The notes under the pieces: model-generated
What the model was told of the DNA's origin: nothing
Seen by the model: only the letters and a program-made list of their open reading frames with translations
Database searches by the model: none
Part shown: piece after piece, positions 19,868-31,515 of the stretch
How the letters are laid out: every line of letters begins with the position of its first letter
Numbering within the stretch: the stretch's first letter is position 1
Source of the DNA: Shinisaurus crocodilurus
Taxonomy: Eukaryota > Chordata > Lepidosauria > Squamata > Shinisauridae
DNA length: 64,000 nucleotides
Reading direction: 5' to 3'
Assembly (NCBI GenBank): GCA_021292165.1
Contig: JAHFWL010000401.1
Location: 1 to 64,000, forward strand
Program-made: the position numbers and the translations under genes

Positions 19868-20483
19868 CATGTATTGCAGAATGTGCGTTACGGTAGACGT
19901 GAGTCGGCCTAGGGCCCACACAAACAGTATTCATCACGATCCTTCTTTTTGTTTCTAAAGCAGCAAAAGGTACAATGCAAGACACAGTAGGTTTAGTTTA
20001 GAAATTGTATGCCAGTTGCTAGGGCTTTTGGGGAGGAGGGTGTGGGTTATATAAAACATGGGTAGACAAGGCTGCCACCGACTGTTTCACTTTTATATGC
20101 AGAGACAAAAAAACAAAAAAAAATCGCTACGGGGCAATAACACTAGTAATGTTAAATGGGCCAAGCATGACAGATATTACTTGAGCTTTGATGACTGCAG
20201 CAAGCTGTTACCGTTGCTCCTACCGATGACAATTACTGCAGAAGCCACCACGCTCCCCATCTCTTAAAAGCCAGGTAGTATTAAATTCTGATCTCTGTTA
20301 CACGCTGAAAAGCTGTATTAAAAAAAACACAAAACCAATAAACATGTCCCCAGGCATTAATGAAAAAGCTGAGTGGAATCTCCAACAACAAAGTACCTCC
20401 ATCTTGTTTAGATTAAGATGAGGATTTGTACATAGATTCAGAAATCCCATATAATTTAGGGATGCTTCTTGATATAAAATCAA
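19868..20483. other. Unassigned sequence
   Basis: No gene or repeat recognised apart from short A-rich runs. Confidence 0.35.
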
Positions 20484-20722
20484 GAGCCAGTGTGGCATAG
20501 TGGTTATGTTGGACTGGGACTCGGGAGATCCGGGTTCTAGTCCCCCACTTGGCCATGAAGCTCACTGGGTGACTTTGGGCCAGTCACTGATTCCCAGCCT
20601 AACCTACCTCACAGGGTTGTTGTGAGGATAAAATGGAGGGAAGGAGGAGGATTATGTAAGCTGCCTTGGGTTCCTTGCAGGAAAAAAGGCAGGGTATAAA
20701 TATAATAAATAAATAAATAAAA
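20484..20722 (+). mobile_element. tRNA-derived SINE (main family)
   Basis: AGCCAGTGTGGCATAGTGGT (A box), GGTTCTAGTCC (B box), body CACAGGGTTGTTGTGAGGAT, and tail TATAAATATAATAAATAAAT. Nearly full length. Confidence 0.88.
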
Positions 20723-21646
20723 TAACTTGATCGCACCTCCTGGACTAATGCAGAGACCAGGCCTTTGTTATCCACTGGCATTCACACTTCCTGAACGTTC
20801 TACCACAGTTCTCATCTCAAAAAGATCAGCAAATGAAAAACAGGTTCGATATGCATAATTAGGGAGAAAATGCAAAATGCATACACATGCACACACACCC
20901 GGTTCCCAATGGGAGGGGTGGTTTTTTCCTTTTTGTTTTTTGCTTACCCTAATCGGTGTTTGGGGAATCTTTGTCAGGGAGAAAAGGACTGAAGAACAGG
21001 ATGCATCACCGCCACCATCATCATTGAGAGCAACATGCTACATATTTAACGTAATGTGTATTTTGGCCCACGGGAGAGGTCTATTGTGCCGATGGAGCAA
21101 GAATTCGAAGTGTCTTGAAAAGTTGGCCCCATTTTTGAGACACACTCAAGACTCCTAGCTGGGCCAGATTTGAAATGGAGCCTACCTCCCTTGCCTCTAG
21201 ATTACCCAGCCTTTCCTCAAGCAACCCCCCCCCCCAAAAAAAGCCCCCTACCTTGGGGAAGGTGACAGGTGGCAGGGACAGCTCACTACTCAGAGGCAAG
21301 GCCTTGTGGGGCGTCTTCTTTACTGGAAATGACACCGCAAGGTCTCCCCAGTTTACATTTTGCTCACAGGAAAGAGTGCCCAAACTCCATCTATCTGTCA
21401 GGAACTGCAGCTGCCCCGTGTGGCAAGACACTGAATGCAGGTGGGCAGCTTCTCATGAAGTTCCCTCAGGCCTGAGAATGACTCCACCTATGCACGCTGG
21501 CCACTGGATCCTCCTGGACAGGAAGAAGTACAAAACGGACTTCCTGTTCCTGTTGAGCCTGGCTCGAGCAACAAAGCCTTCCTTCAGTCCTGACTTCTGG
21601 CTTTCTCCTCGACCCTGCCTCCTGGCGTGTCCCTTGTTCCTGATTA
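20723..21646. other. Unassigned sequence
   Basis: No domain-bearing frame. A 166-codon frame at 21175-21675 has no recognisable motif and runs into the mariner element, so it is not called. Confidence 0.35.
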
Positions 21647-21901
21647 TACAGTCATGCCTTGGATTGAGAGCATAATTCGTTCCGGAAACGTGCTTGTAAT
21701 CCAAAACACTCTTATATCAAAACGAAATCCCCCCCAAAAAAATCTGTACAGAGATTTTTAATTTAAGCCATACTACAGTACTTGTCTTGCAAGACGTCGC
21801 TTGTATATCAAGTAAAATTTTTTTTAAAAAATATTTAAAAATTTGCTTGTCTTGCAAAACGCTCTCAAACCAAGTTACTTGCAATCCAAGGTATTACTGT
21901 A
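21647..21901 (-). mobile_element. Mariner-like MITE, copy 2
   Basis: Inverted relative to copy 1: TACAGTCATGCCTTGGATTG at the left, CAATCCAAGGTATTACTGTA at the right, bounded by TA. Confidence 0.88.
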
Positions 21902-22084
21902 CTGACTTTTCCCATGGCTCCTGGCTCACCTGACTGACTGCTGTCCATTCCGCATTTAAACTTTTTGAGTATTCCTTTGAACAATAAATACAATGAAAGA
22001 CCCTCAAGGGTTTTTGAGTGTTCCAACACAAATGCTTGAAAAACCCAAATGATTTCTGAGACAAGGCAAGATCGGGGCCTCACA

Positions 22085-22290
22085 CATCATCAGTCTCAGG
22101 CACCTCCTGAAAATACTGATTTCAGCAAGCCTTCCTGAACTAACCAGCCACGGTTTTACTGATTCTGTTTTCAACATATTGTTTCATTATTTTATCTGTT
22201 TTATCGTTTACTGTTCACCGCTCCAGAATCTCCATACCAGAATATTGAGCAGTATATAAATCTTGTAAACAAATAAATAAATAAATCTTA
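22085..22290 (+). mobile_element. L2-like LINE 3' end
   Basis: CAGGCACCTCCTGAAAATAC, CTGTTCACCGCTCCAGAATC and a (AAAT)n tail; same 3' end as 19331-19586. Confidence 0.65.
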
Positions 22291-22618
22291 CTGCCTCTAA
22301 GAAGGCTAATTCCTGCTAACTTGTCTTTAAGAATTTCCATCCAGTATTCCGAGAAGTCCAGGATTCCTGGTGTTAATCTTTTCCTCCCTTTTGTGAACAG
22401 TTTAGATGCAGCAATTTGCTTAAAGCAAAATAATGGAGTGGGAGGGGTAGTGAGGAGAGAGCGAGAGCTTGGCCCAAGTATTTAAAATAGAAGCTGCTTG
22501 GCAGCAAGACTTATGTATACTCTGCATCATTTTTATTTTAATCTAAATTCATTCAGGTTTTTGTAACAAGAAAAACTAAACCTTGCATCTGGTAACAAAT
22601 CACAGTGTGCTGCTTGTG

Positions 22619-22750
22619 TTGGATCCACACTTGTTCCTACTTACAGTAGACCCCTGGAAATCAATGGGACTTAAGTTAGTTGTGACCAACTTAAGCCCCA
22701 TTGATTTCAAGGGGTCTACTCTTAAGTAGGAACAAGCGTGGATCCAACCC
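22619..22750. repeat. Near-perfect palindrome (foldback MITE)
   Basis: TTGGATCCACACTTGTTCCT at the left pairs with AGGAACAAGCGTGGATCCAA at the right. The arms continue through AGTAGACCCCTGGAAATCAA and its inverse, about 60 bp per arm with a tiny loop. A diverged relative lies at about 43160-43285 (GATTTCAATGGGTCT). No target duplication was resolved. Confidence 0.75.
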
Positions 22751-22832
22751 ATTATATTGCCATCATTCTCTTGTTTTCAAAGGATGCATCTCTTTCTGGA
22801 AGTCAGAGGGTTGGGCAAGCTCGTAGAGTTCG

Positions 22833-22920
22833 GCAAGCCTTCCCCGACGGGCCATGCTAAGAAGAGATGATGGCAGTTGTAGTTCAGCATTTCTGGAGGG
22901 CACCGGTTTGGGGAAGGCTG
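22833..22920. repeat. Decayed palindrome-type MITE
   Basis: AAGCCTTCCCCGACGGGCC and CACCGGTTTGGGGAAGGCTG are inverted ends of the family at 10537 and 42792. The left arm is shortened. Confidence 0.5.
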
Positions 22921-23560
22921 ATCTCGATGTTACCAGAGAAGAGTATTTTTGCATTAAGACTGGTTTGTGACACAGCCTATTTTGTCAAGGCCGCTGTAAG
23001 AGAGCACTGAAGCCATCCTGCTCAGCTCTTATCGTCAAAGCCATCTGAAATATCACCCGGCATTAACCTCACCCTTCCAAGACCATTTGTTCAGTCTTGA
23101 GGACTAGAAAGGTGTGGGGTTTTTTTTTTTAAAAAAAATTAGGTTGAGATCCTTAGGTTGTGAGTGGCATTAGCTGGCCGTAAATTGTTTTCAGTCTTAT
23201 TTGTTGGGTAGCTTGTGACACATGGTATAAACGACAGTGTGTTTCAATATACCAGTCTACTGCTGTCTCCTAGTCCAGCAAAGGGGAATGCTGAAGCAGG
23301 CTTGGTGGGGAAGGGACTATGCAGCCAGGACCCCTTGGTTGTTGTCGATATGTGTACAGCTGGCCTTGATGGGTACAGGGAAAACTCTGCAAATGGTTAT
23401 TCCCCATTTTGCAGAAAGGATGGGGTGGTCTCAATTGTGAAGGGGGGGATGACTAGTTCCTAATGTTAGGGTAGGTGGGGTTTTGGGTGTGCGGGGCAAG
23501 AAATGAAGGTCTGAACCAGAAATTTAGCATAGCTGAAACATTGCATAGGACCTTTGTTTG
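22921..23560. other. Unassigned sequence
   Basis: No feature recognised. Confidence 0.35.
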
Positions 23561-23899
23561 GAATCTAACTGAAGCTTCTGTTCAACGCATTGAATTCCTC
23601 TAGGTTTTCATTTAAAGTGGTGTCAATTCTTGTGGAGAAAGCCAACCTAAGCCCCCTGCCTGACACACACACACTCACCAAGGAGGGGGGGAAGGAGACC
23701 CGGGGGGGGGGGGGAGACAGCCAGTCTCCACAGATGCCAAAGGGGACAAACAACATCTGCATAGAATCACCCCAGGGGCGAAGGCAGGAAGCATCCCCAG
23801 GTTTGTCAATGCTCTCGCATATCAGCCCCATCTACATAAGACTTGAATACCTCTCCAGAGCAGACACTTCGGCACCCCTAGGAAATGGCCACTCAACAC

Positions 23900-24850
23900 C
23901 ATAGGATGGGACCATTAAACAAGTGGCTTCAAAGGGACCCCATCCCACGGGGGGAGGGCGTCACCCCACCTGACCCAAAAGGCCGCCCCTCAGGGAGGGT
24001 GTCAACCCACCTGATCACGGAGGGAAGGGCTACCTGAAACACCAAGGTATAAAACACCCTGCGCAAGGGAACTGGTTTAGTTCAGCAATCTTGCCCATGC
24101 CTGGGGTAAGGGAACGAAGGATCGGCAACCCCGGGTAGCAGCACCCGGCGCGCTCCAGCTAGCTGGAATCACTGGCCGCTTGGGTTGACCGGACCCCTGG
24201 GAAACCAAGCTGAAATCACTGGCCGCTTGGGTTGACCGGACCCCTGGGAAACCAAGCTGAAATCACTGGCCGCTTGGGTTGACAGGACCCCTGGGAAACC
24301 AAGCTGAAATCACTGGCTGCTTGGGTTGACCGGACCCCCAGGAAACCAAGCTGAAATCACTGGCCGCTTGGGTTGACCAGACCCCCGGGAAACCAAGCTG
24401 AAATCACTCACAAGCCGCTTGGGTAGACCGGGCCCCCGCCGGGAACCCAGTTAGCCGCTTGGGTAGACCGGGCCTCCTCTGGGAACCCAGATAGCCGCGT
24501 GCGGTTGACCGGGCCTCTGCCGGGGCCCGAGCTGAACTAACTAGCTGAGAGCCCTGAACTCACGGTGTCCTTGAGACTTCTTGCTTGTTACTTTGTACCG
24601 TACTGATAAGCTGTATTGCTGGCATGGGTCTGAGCTTGGAAAGGTAATTTTGTAAATAAACCTGTTTTCTAAAAGATACTTTTGTGGCTATAAGTTATCC
24701 CTTCGTTCTGGGCTAAGGGTGAGGCGCTGGGGACCTCGGAGAAGGCCCGCCCCAGGACTCGCTACCCCCTTAGCATTGAACCCGCGCAGAAGACCAGGTT
24801 GTCGGTCTTCCACTATTCTTATTTTAAGTTAGTACGCTAGTCAGTATTTG
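23900..24850 (+). mobile_element. Putative LTR or LTR-like retroelement end with 47-bp tandem array
   Basis: The order is promoter-like and then polyadenylation-like, as in an LTR. A TATA-like AAGGTATAAAACACC is near 24040, the tandem array occupies 24171-24405, and a polyadenylation signal in TTGTAAATAAACCTG is near 24655. About 200 bp of U5-like or leader sequence follows. No TG...CA boundary or target duplication was fixed, and no gag/pol coding is present, so the class and limits are uncertain. Confidence 0.4.
24171..24540 (+). repeat. Tandem repeat, 47-bp period
   Basis: The motif ACTGGCCGCTTGGGTTGACC starts at 24171, 24218, 24265, 24312 and 24359 and the array continues at 24406, an exact 47-bp period. 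At least three more diverged units (GCCGCTTGGGTAGACCGGGC) run to about 24530. The first five units differ at only a few bases, so the array expanded recently or is homogenised. Confidence 0.92.
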
Positions 24851-25380
24851 CCATAGTTTAGGACCAGGTAACCCTCAGAGGCTGAAGCCTCCAGTGACAG
24901 TAACTCTGGGGAGACACCAGGAGCAACCTCTGGTTCTTCTGAAGTGGGGACCGCTGCCTCAGGTTGTCTTGTCCACATGACCTCCGGGAGGTGCCTGCGC
25001 CCCCTGACTCTGAGGAGTGGACTTCAGACTCCTTGTGAACAGGAAGGCCCTGAGGAGCAGTCCCCAACTGGCTCCTCCCTCCTCCAACTGTAATGCCCCA
25101 GGAGAAGTCAACGTCTGTAGGAAAAAGGCCGCTGGCCCTTTAACAGCTAGATGCAGCACCTGAGGGGGAGGAGTTTCCAGAACTACTCTCCTGGCCTGAC
25201 TATAAAAGACTGCCAGTTGCTCCCAGATACTTCTGGAGTAATGTGTTACTTCTTTAATTCCAGGATTGCTGACCAAGGTCCTGAGACTGACTCTAGCTCT
25301 GGATGTGATTTGGTCCCTTTTCCGCTTTGTGCCTCATCGCCGGAGCGGTTGCCAAGGACAGATGCCCTGATGGAGCATTA
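24851..25380. other. Possible retroelement remnant, unassigned
   Basis: Follows the LTR-like segment. It contains a second TATA-like phrase (GACTATAAAAGACTGCC) near 25200. A short open stretch rich in Ser/Gly/Thr is seen on the plus strand near 24880-24960. No identifiable domain. Confidence 0.3.
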
Positions 25381-25384
25381 CAGT

Positions 25385-25519
25385 TCTCTCCATCAGCATT
25401 CCCCTCCAGATGGTTTGGACTACATGCAGCTTCCATCATTCCTGATCATCGGCCGTGCTGGCTGGGGCTGATGGGAGTTGTAGTCCAAAGGATCCAGAGG
25501 GCAACCGGTTCGGAAAAGG
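25385..25519. repeat. Palindrome-type MITE, diverged
   Basis: CCCCTCCAGATGGTTTGGAC and GTAGTCCAAAGGATCCAGAG are inverted arms with a core GTGCTGGCTGGGGCTGATGG. Lies immediately before the hAT MITE at 25532. Confidence 0.55.
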
Positions 25520-25531
25520 CTTGATCTGGAC

Positions 25532-25668
25532 CAGGGCTCTCCAACCTTGGGTCCCCAGATCTTGCTGGCCTACAGCTCCCAGCATACCCAGCCTGCATGG
25601 CTGGTGGCAAGGGATTCTGGGAGCTGTAGGCCAGCAACATCTGGGGACCCAAGGTTGGGAGAGCCCTG
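25532..25668. mobile_element. Palindromic hAT MITE, variant ends, copy 2
   Basis: Ends CAGGGCTCTCCAACCTTGGG and its inverse; flanks ATCTGGAC and ATCTAGAC (7 of 8). The variant terminus CAGGGCTCTCC is shared with 62786-62921, so it is a distinct subfamily. Confidence 0.88.
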
Positions 25669-25676
25669 ATCTAGAC

Positions 25677-26700
25677 GATACCAGAGAAGAGTATGGCTTG
25701 TCTTAATTCAGCCTGTTGAAAGCAGCTGTCCTCTTGGGTGGGGGGTTGATTAAAGGAGCAGTGTTATTTTCAGTGAATTAAAAACCCATTCAATTATGCT
25801 GCAACTTTACACTCAGGGGTATACCTGGTAGCGAACGCTCTAGAAATGGAAGCTGGTTTTTTTTCCCCTTTTTCAATCAAGGACTCAGAGACTTATAATG
25901 TCAGGGACAAGCGAAATTGAAGCAGCTGGTTTGGCAAAGTGCCATTTGGACTGTGCACAGTATTTATAGTTCCAAATGTAATTATGGACCGAGAATTACT
26001 GGGGCCATGCGGCGGGAGGGGACACTTAACAAAAGCAAAACAAAGGTGTAGAGCTTTGCACAAGTGACTCCTTTATGAATTTATTTTACGCCCTGCTTTT
26101 TCTGCCAAGCTCCGCTCCCAAACTGGCTCACAATACATGTACAAAGGTACAGTATAATTGGGGATAACTCTGTGTACGGGAGGAGTGGGAGGTTCAGTCC
26201 AGGTTCTTCCTTCCAGAAGTAGCTGTAGATGGGATGCGGGGGCTGGGTGGTGAAGATGCCAGTCCAGTAAAGCAACCGATGTGTTGATCGCTAACATAGG
26301 TATTGAGCCCATCAAGCCCGGCCATCCCATTAAGTCTCATGTGGGCAGCCTGTGGGCTGCATGCAGCTCCTGGAAGCCTTCCATGCAGCCCACCACAAGT
26401 GCCCAAGTAGTCACCATCGCGCAACCACCAGATTTCCCCATCCATGCCGCTGCAATTTTGTCGGGGAAGACGGCATGTGCAGAGAGTCATCCTGGCACAC
26501 TGTCTTCACCAACACAATCCCGCGCCAGACAATCCAGCCAGCCTGCCAAACTTTGGTGGGCTGTCGGGAGTGTGATCGATCGGCACAGTCCTTCCCCGTT
26601 TAAATTGCCCACCTGATCAGTATTGGTGGTGGTGCGTGGCACAAAGTGACCACAGCATGCCGTGCCAATAAAATGCAATCGGAAGCATCGTGACTTTTAA
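25677..26700. other. Unassigned sequence
   Basis: No gene recognised. Near 26345 the phrase GTGGGCTGCATGCAGCTCCT resembles sequence inside some hAT elements, but no ends were found. Confidence 0.3.
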
Positions 26701-26724
26701 ACAGTGTGGGGAGTTTGCTTATGG

Positions 26725-27082
26725 CCCATTTAATTTTTTAGGGGGGGAAATTATATCCCACCTCACCCAGTTCCAAAGGAAGCACTCGAGGTGGCTTACT
26801 CAACAGAAGTAATTAAACACAATAAAAGGCAATATACTAGGTGCACAAGGGAGTAGATAAAACGAATAGCGAGGAGGTGATGAATCAAGAAAAAAAGAAG
26901 CAGACAAGGACAAATGCTTGCTGGAAGAAGAAGCATGTTTCGTCAACACCTCTCTGGGCAGGGAGTTCCCCATTCTGGGTGCCACAACAGAAAAGGCTAT
27001 CTTACATCATATGCTGACTTATACTGAGTCTGGCCATTGACCCATCTGCCTCAGTGTTGTGTACATTGACTGGCAATGTTTC
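26725..27082 (-). mobile_element. LINE (L2/CR1 clade) fragment followed by SINE fragment
   Basis: Inverted LINE phrases CTCTGGGCAGGGAGTTCCCC and CCACAACAGAAAAGGCTATC, then 27005-27082 with ACTTATACTGAGTCTGGCCA from the tail of the second tRNA-SINE family. Confidence 0.55.
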
Positions 27083-27099
27083 TTCTTGGGGCATTCAAC

Positions 27100-27430
27100 T
27101 CGGCAAAACTCGAGATTGCAAGCTTTGTTTCCCCCCCCCCTTTTCGTATGAAACTTTGTGCCTATTTCCATACGTATTTTTCCAAATGTATGCATCAGTT
27201 GTGCGCATCTTCAAAATGTAAGCATTCTTCTCCCATTGATTAAAGTGTATTTGTTTGTGCACTTTTTTTTTTTTCAAACATAAGCATTTTTTATGCACAG
27301 TTTTGAGATGTATGCCTGTTGTCAATCCATAACCAATTAGCAAGTACACTTGCTTGGTTACCACGCACTTGTGCAAGAAATGTGTCTCCCGGGCTGCCCA
27401 AACCATCTTCAAAATTAACCAGAGTTCAGA
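27100..27430. repeat. A+T-rich dispersed repeat of the TAGGGATGTG group (partial)
   Basis: Repeating phrases such as ATGTATGCATCAGTTGTGCG and AATGTAAGCATTCTTCTCCC resemble those at 45268-45725, 57190-57490 and 62150-62571, where one end reads TAGGGATG or CATCCCTA. Confidence 0.4.
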
Positions 27431-27757
27431 AGTTGAGAAAGGCATCACAGTATTGTCTAAGTTTGGGATTTTTCAACTAGTAGCTTTTCTATGAAAAGCC
27501 GGAGTAATCACTATTTGGCAGACAGTAAAATCATGTCAAGCTTGATCCAACCGCCAACTCAAGTTTCTTGGATTATAACAGGCAATGGGCACTGTGTCTT
27601 TTGATAAGCAACTTCAACATCATGTAAGCCATTCAGCAGGCAAGACTGACTTTTCGGTTAGACTCAGGACAGCCAAGTCAGGAGATGACCAGCCATTAAC
27701 AGTAAATATTATATGAACACATGGCAGGGGATATCAATTCAGATCCATACTCCGACA

Positions 27758-28336
27758 TAGGGATGTGGCCGAGCAGCCCGTCGGGACAGGAGCAAGGCCC
27801 GAACTGGGCCTGCTCGTGTCCGCGCGGGCTCTCAGCCACCCACGCGGGCTCTACCTGCAGGCTCTCTGCAGAGCGGAGAGCCTGTCTCGTTGTCCACTGA
27901 TCCCGGCGCGTCACTTCCGGCGCGGTGGAAGTGACACGACGGGACCCTGCTCTGTCGTGCTGGACCCCCGCGCTCTGTTTTCGGCGGGGGAAACCAGGGC
28001 AACAGGGCTGTTTAAGCCCTGTTGCCCTGGTTCCCCCCACCAAAACTGAGCACGGGCGGGGTCCAGGCTGGACGCGACGGAGCAGCTCCGGCAGCGGCGG
28101 ACTCGGGCGGCGGTGGCGGAGGCAGCAGTGCGCAGGGGACCGACAAGGTAGGACGGCGGCGGGGGCGGCGGCAGCGGTGGGGGGGGCTGGGTGGTCCTCT
28201 TGCGGCGGCGGAGGCGGCTTGAGCGGTGCTGAGAACGCTCCGCACCGCTCTGAAGAGCGGGATCGGGCCGCCGCCACTGCGGAGGGCCGAGCCGCAGAGA
28301 AGTTCGGGCCCAGGTAGGGCCCGAAGTACATCCCTA
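27758..28336. mobile_element. GC-rich foldback element with TAGGGATGT ends, copy A
   Basis: Bounded by TAGGGATGTGGCCGAGC and GCCCGAAGTACATCCCTA, each with a TA. It contains the palindrome CCAGGGCAACAGGGCTGTTT / AAGCCCTGTTGCCCTGG and CpG-rich GGC repeats. It is closely related to 31028-31515. Open frames of up to 211 codons are shadows of GC-rich sequence on both strands with no domain. Confidence 0.75.
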
Positions 28337-29877
28337 CCGTACAACCATAAGTCGATTTCCCGTGGAATTCTTAACAGGCTTAAACATTTGGGTAGCTGCT
28401 CTGAAAGTTCTCAAAAGATAATTTTTTGACCGGAATTGAGGGTGCTGGTGGTGGTTTATGATGAAAGAGGGGGTGAAGTTGCCTCCCGTCTTTTGCATTT
28501 CAGAGAGTGGAGGTAAACTTTGAGGGCGGGGGTGCGAGATTCACGGGCATTCCTCTCCGCTCCTCTGTGCAGCCACAGGGCATTTGCGGCAGCGTTCTGG
28601 GGATTTCAGAATGGCGGCCAGCGGCACAAAGGAGCAGGGCAGAGCACCAGTGAGTCTTGCGCCGCGCCCCCCACCATCAAGCTTCACCCCTTGCCAAGAA
28701 TAGCCGAAATGGCCCCTCGCTTTTACTACCATCAAATACACCTGGATCTGTAATAGTACACAGAAAGCAAAGATGGCTGCTTTTTTGTGGGGTTTGGGTA
28801 TCACATCAAACCACACTCAGTCTGGGTGTCTCCGACCCATCCTTCTCTTAGCAGTGGTGCGGCTGGGCCTGGACCTCAGGGCTGAAATCCACATCCCTGG
28901 TGGGGGGCATAATTGACCACCTGTTAGTGGATCTTGAGGAAGGGGGGTATCAAAAAATGCTTGATCCGTTGTTTCTCTCAGATGTGCCACAGTCAGTAAG
29001 TGTTGTAAGACAGATTTGATTGAGGTGGACTGTCCTAGTTACAATCAGTGGTGGCCCATCTAACTATAACACAAAAGGGAGCTCTCCATAAACAATAACA
29101 GAACAGTCTCTTGACGTACAAGGAATGGATCTCCTCCTCCCTGGGAAACAGTCTTCACCCACAGCAATATCTGAAGAAAGGATCTTCATTAAGCCTAGTG
29201 CTGCCAACACCTTCTCAGACAGTTCCCCTTGTTGCTTTGCCTCTAATATGCTGTCGTGTCCGAGCCTCCACCTTCTCCCGCTCCCAATAGTTGGCCCACT
29301 AGGTTGCTCAGTCAGTCCTGCCAGGTTAGAGTTAATGCCAGGAGGTTGGAAAGCCTTTCTTTCTTTCTTCCTTCCAAGGATGCAGGGGCTCTGTGACGTA
29401 ACTCTTTGCCCCATTCAGTTGTTGCCCTTGCCTCACAAGTAAGTCTACCTTTTCTGGGTCTTTCCCAAGTTCCTTCCTCCTCTGTTCTCCTTTCTTGCGT
29501 TTCTCCTGGGCGTTCTGTCTCCTCCCTCCTTGCTCTCCTCCTGTCTTCCTTTTATTCTCCCCACTTTTTCCTTGCTCCCCCTGGCTGCCGCCCCACATCT
29601 TCAGGTGATGCTCGCTCCGGCGGATGGAGCAAGCTGCAAGTGAGCCATGGCTGTGGTGACATCATTGGTTTGAGCCGTCGCCATCCGTGGCTGCTCTGTC
29701 CTTGCCGTTCGCGCTGGCACGGGAGCCTGGGCATGTGTCAGGAATGCCGCCCACAAGTGACTCATTGGGTGCTTGGTAAGAGGCAGTGAACCCCACTGAT
29801 CTCTTACACCCACCCCAGAGAGCGGCAGCTGATGGGGGCTCCGGCAAACCCACTGGGGTTGTCTCAGAATCCTGTCT

Positions 29878-29878
<1 letters not shown>
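28337..29878. other. Unassigned, mostly low-repeat sequence
   Basis: I see no Ig exon or other coding motif on either strand. A pyrimidine-rich tract lies near 29480-29580. Some parts may be conserved non-coding sequence, which cannot be judged from one genome. Confidence 0.35.

Positions 29879-29880
<2 letters not shown>

Positions 29881-29919
<39 letters not shown>
29881..29919. repeat. (TG)n microsatellite
   Basis: Uninterrupted TG dinucleotides, about 19 units. Confidence 0.97.
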
Positions 29920-29921
<2 letters not shown>

Positions 29922-30064
29922 AAACTTGTTGTAGTCAGGGGGTGGCCAGACAGGCACATACATGGTTGCAGATGCTTCTTGTGTTCTTTTCACTTTAAAA
30001 TATATATTCCCTTTTTCTACAGCAATAATGGCCCTTATTCCAAGTAAATGTGTTTAGCATCAGG

Positions 30065-30600
30065 CAGGGATGTTGAAGAGCCCTTGGTCTCGAGTCACGA
30101 GTCGAGTCACGAGTCTTTGGACCCGAGTCTCGAGTCCGAGTCCGAGTCCTAGGTCCAAAATGGTGACTCACGAGTCACGAGTCACGAGTCCCTCCCAAAG
30201 CTGACTCCACGAGTCCCTATTAAAATCAATGCATTTTTTCCCCAACAAAATAAGGCTATTTCAGATGTGTGGCTTAAATAAATTCTAGGCACAAGTGTGC
30301 CTTTTTATTTCAAAACTCTGCAACTGATTTTGGCAAGAACAGACCAGGCAGACAAACCCAAAATGTCTGAAAGGTTGCATTTTAGGAAAATGATTTTAAA
30401 AAATAAACTTGCTGTACTTCCTAAAACCTATCCATGTTGCATTTGAGGAACACGATTTTGGAACACGAGTCCTTGGTCTCGAGTCCCGAGTCGAGTCTCG
30501 AGTCCCATTGAAAATATTGGGACTCAAGTCCGAGTCGAGTCAGAGGGGGGACTCAGTCCGACTCACGAGTCGAGTCCTCGAGTCCGAGTCCCCATCCCTG
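30065..30600. mobile_element. GAGTC-rich hAT family, copy 2 (complete deletion derivative)
   Basis: Starts CAGGGATGTTGAAGAGCCC and ends GAGTCCGAGTCCCCATCCCTG less one base. Perfect 8-bp flanks GCATCAGG (30057-30064, 30601-30608). Both subterminal regions are dense in GAGTC/GACTC. At 536 bp it lacks the transposase remnant present in the 976-bp copy at 38424-39399. Confidence 0.92.
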
Positions 30601-30617
30601 GCATCAGGGAAGCAGAA

Positions 30618-30850
30618 CATCAGGAGAGCCCTGCTGGATCAGACCATGGGTCCATCTAGTCCAGCATTCTGTTCACACAGTGGCCAACCAGCTGCCCTAA
30701 TGGGAAGCCCACAAGCAGGACAGGAGTGCAACAGCACCCTCCCGCCCACGTTCCCCAGCAACTGGGGTACATCTGCACACTGCCTCTGATACCGGAGGAA
30801 GCCAATCAGGACTAGTGGCCATGGATAGCCTTCTCCTTCATGAGGGTCCC
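30618..30850 (-). repeat. CR1-like LINE 3' fragment
   Basis: GAGCCCTGCTGGATCAGACC, CATCTAGTCCAGCATTCTGT and TCCCCAGCAACTGGGGTACA in inverted orientation; relatives at 16016 and 41958. Confidence 0.6.
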
Positions 30851-31027
30851 AAAGGCAGCAGGAGTGAATTCCGTTCCCCCACCCCTGTAGTCGTAATGGT
30901 GCTATGAGTTCAGTGAGTTTAAACTGCCAAACTGCACATGCCCAGGGTTTCTTTTTCTCAGGGTCGGTAAACCGTTTGGGTTTTGTTTGATTTGCTCTAA
31001 CCTTTCAGGAATACAGAAGCAGTTTCG

Positions 31028-31515
31028 TAGGGATGTGCCCGAGCAGCCCGCCCGAGGGACACGAGTGAGGCCCGAACTGGGCCTGCTCGTGTCCGTGCGG
31101 GCTCTCAGCCACCCGCGCGGGCTTTACCTGCAGGCTCTCCGCTGGTCCCGTCGCGCTGGACCCCCACGCTCTGTTTTTGGCGGGGGAAACCAGGGCAACA
31201 GGGCTGTTTAAGCCCTGTTGCCCTGGTTCCCCCCGCCAGAACTGAGTGCGGGCGGTGTCCAGCCTGGATGGAGGACGCGACAGAGCAGCAGCGGCGGCGG
31301 CGGCAGCGCGCAGGACCAGGTAGGACGGCGGCGGCAGGAGGGGGTCCTGAAGCAGCGGCAGCGGGGGGGTGGGGGGTCCTCCGGCGGCAGCGGCGGCTCG
31401 AGCGGCACGGAGAACGCTCCGCGCCACTCTGAAGAGCGAGATCGGGCTGCTGCCACTGCGGAGGTCCGAGCCGCGGAGAACTTTGGGCCCAGGTAGGGCC
31501 CGAAGTACATCCCTA
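31028..31515. mobile_element. GC-rich foldback element with TAGGGATGT ends, copy B
   Basis: Ends TAGGGATGTGCCCGAGCAG and CCCGAAGTACATCCCTA with TA at each boundary; the palindrome AACAGGGCTGTTTAAGCCCT is central. Same order of segments as 27758-28336 but with shorter GC-rich interior. Confidence 0.78.

Noticed and set aside
24171..24405. CRISPR-like direct repeats
   Set aside because: The 47-bp units are contiguous with no unique spacers, and this is vertebrate DNA.
27696..28331. 211-codon frame on the minus strand
   Set aside because: It coincides with a GC-rich foldback element; frames on both strands mirror the palindrome.
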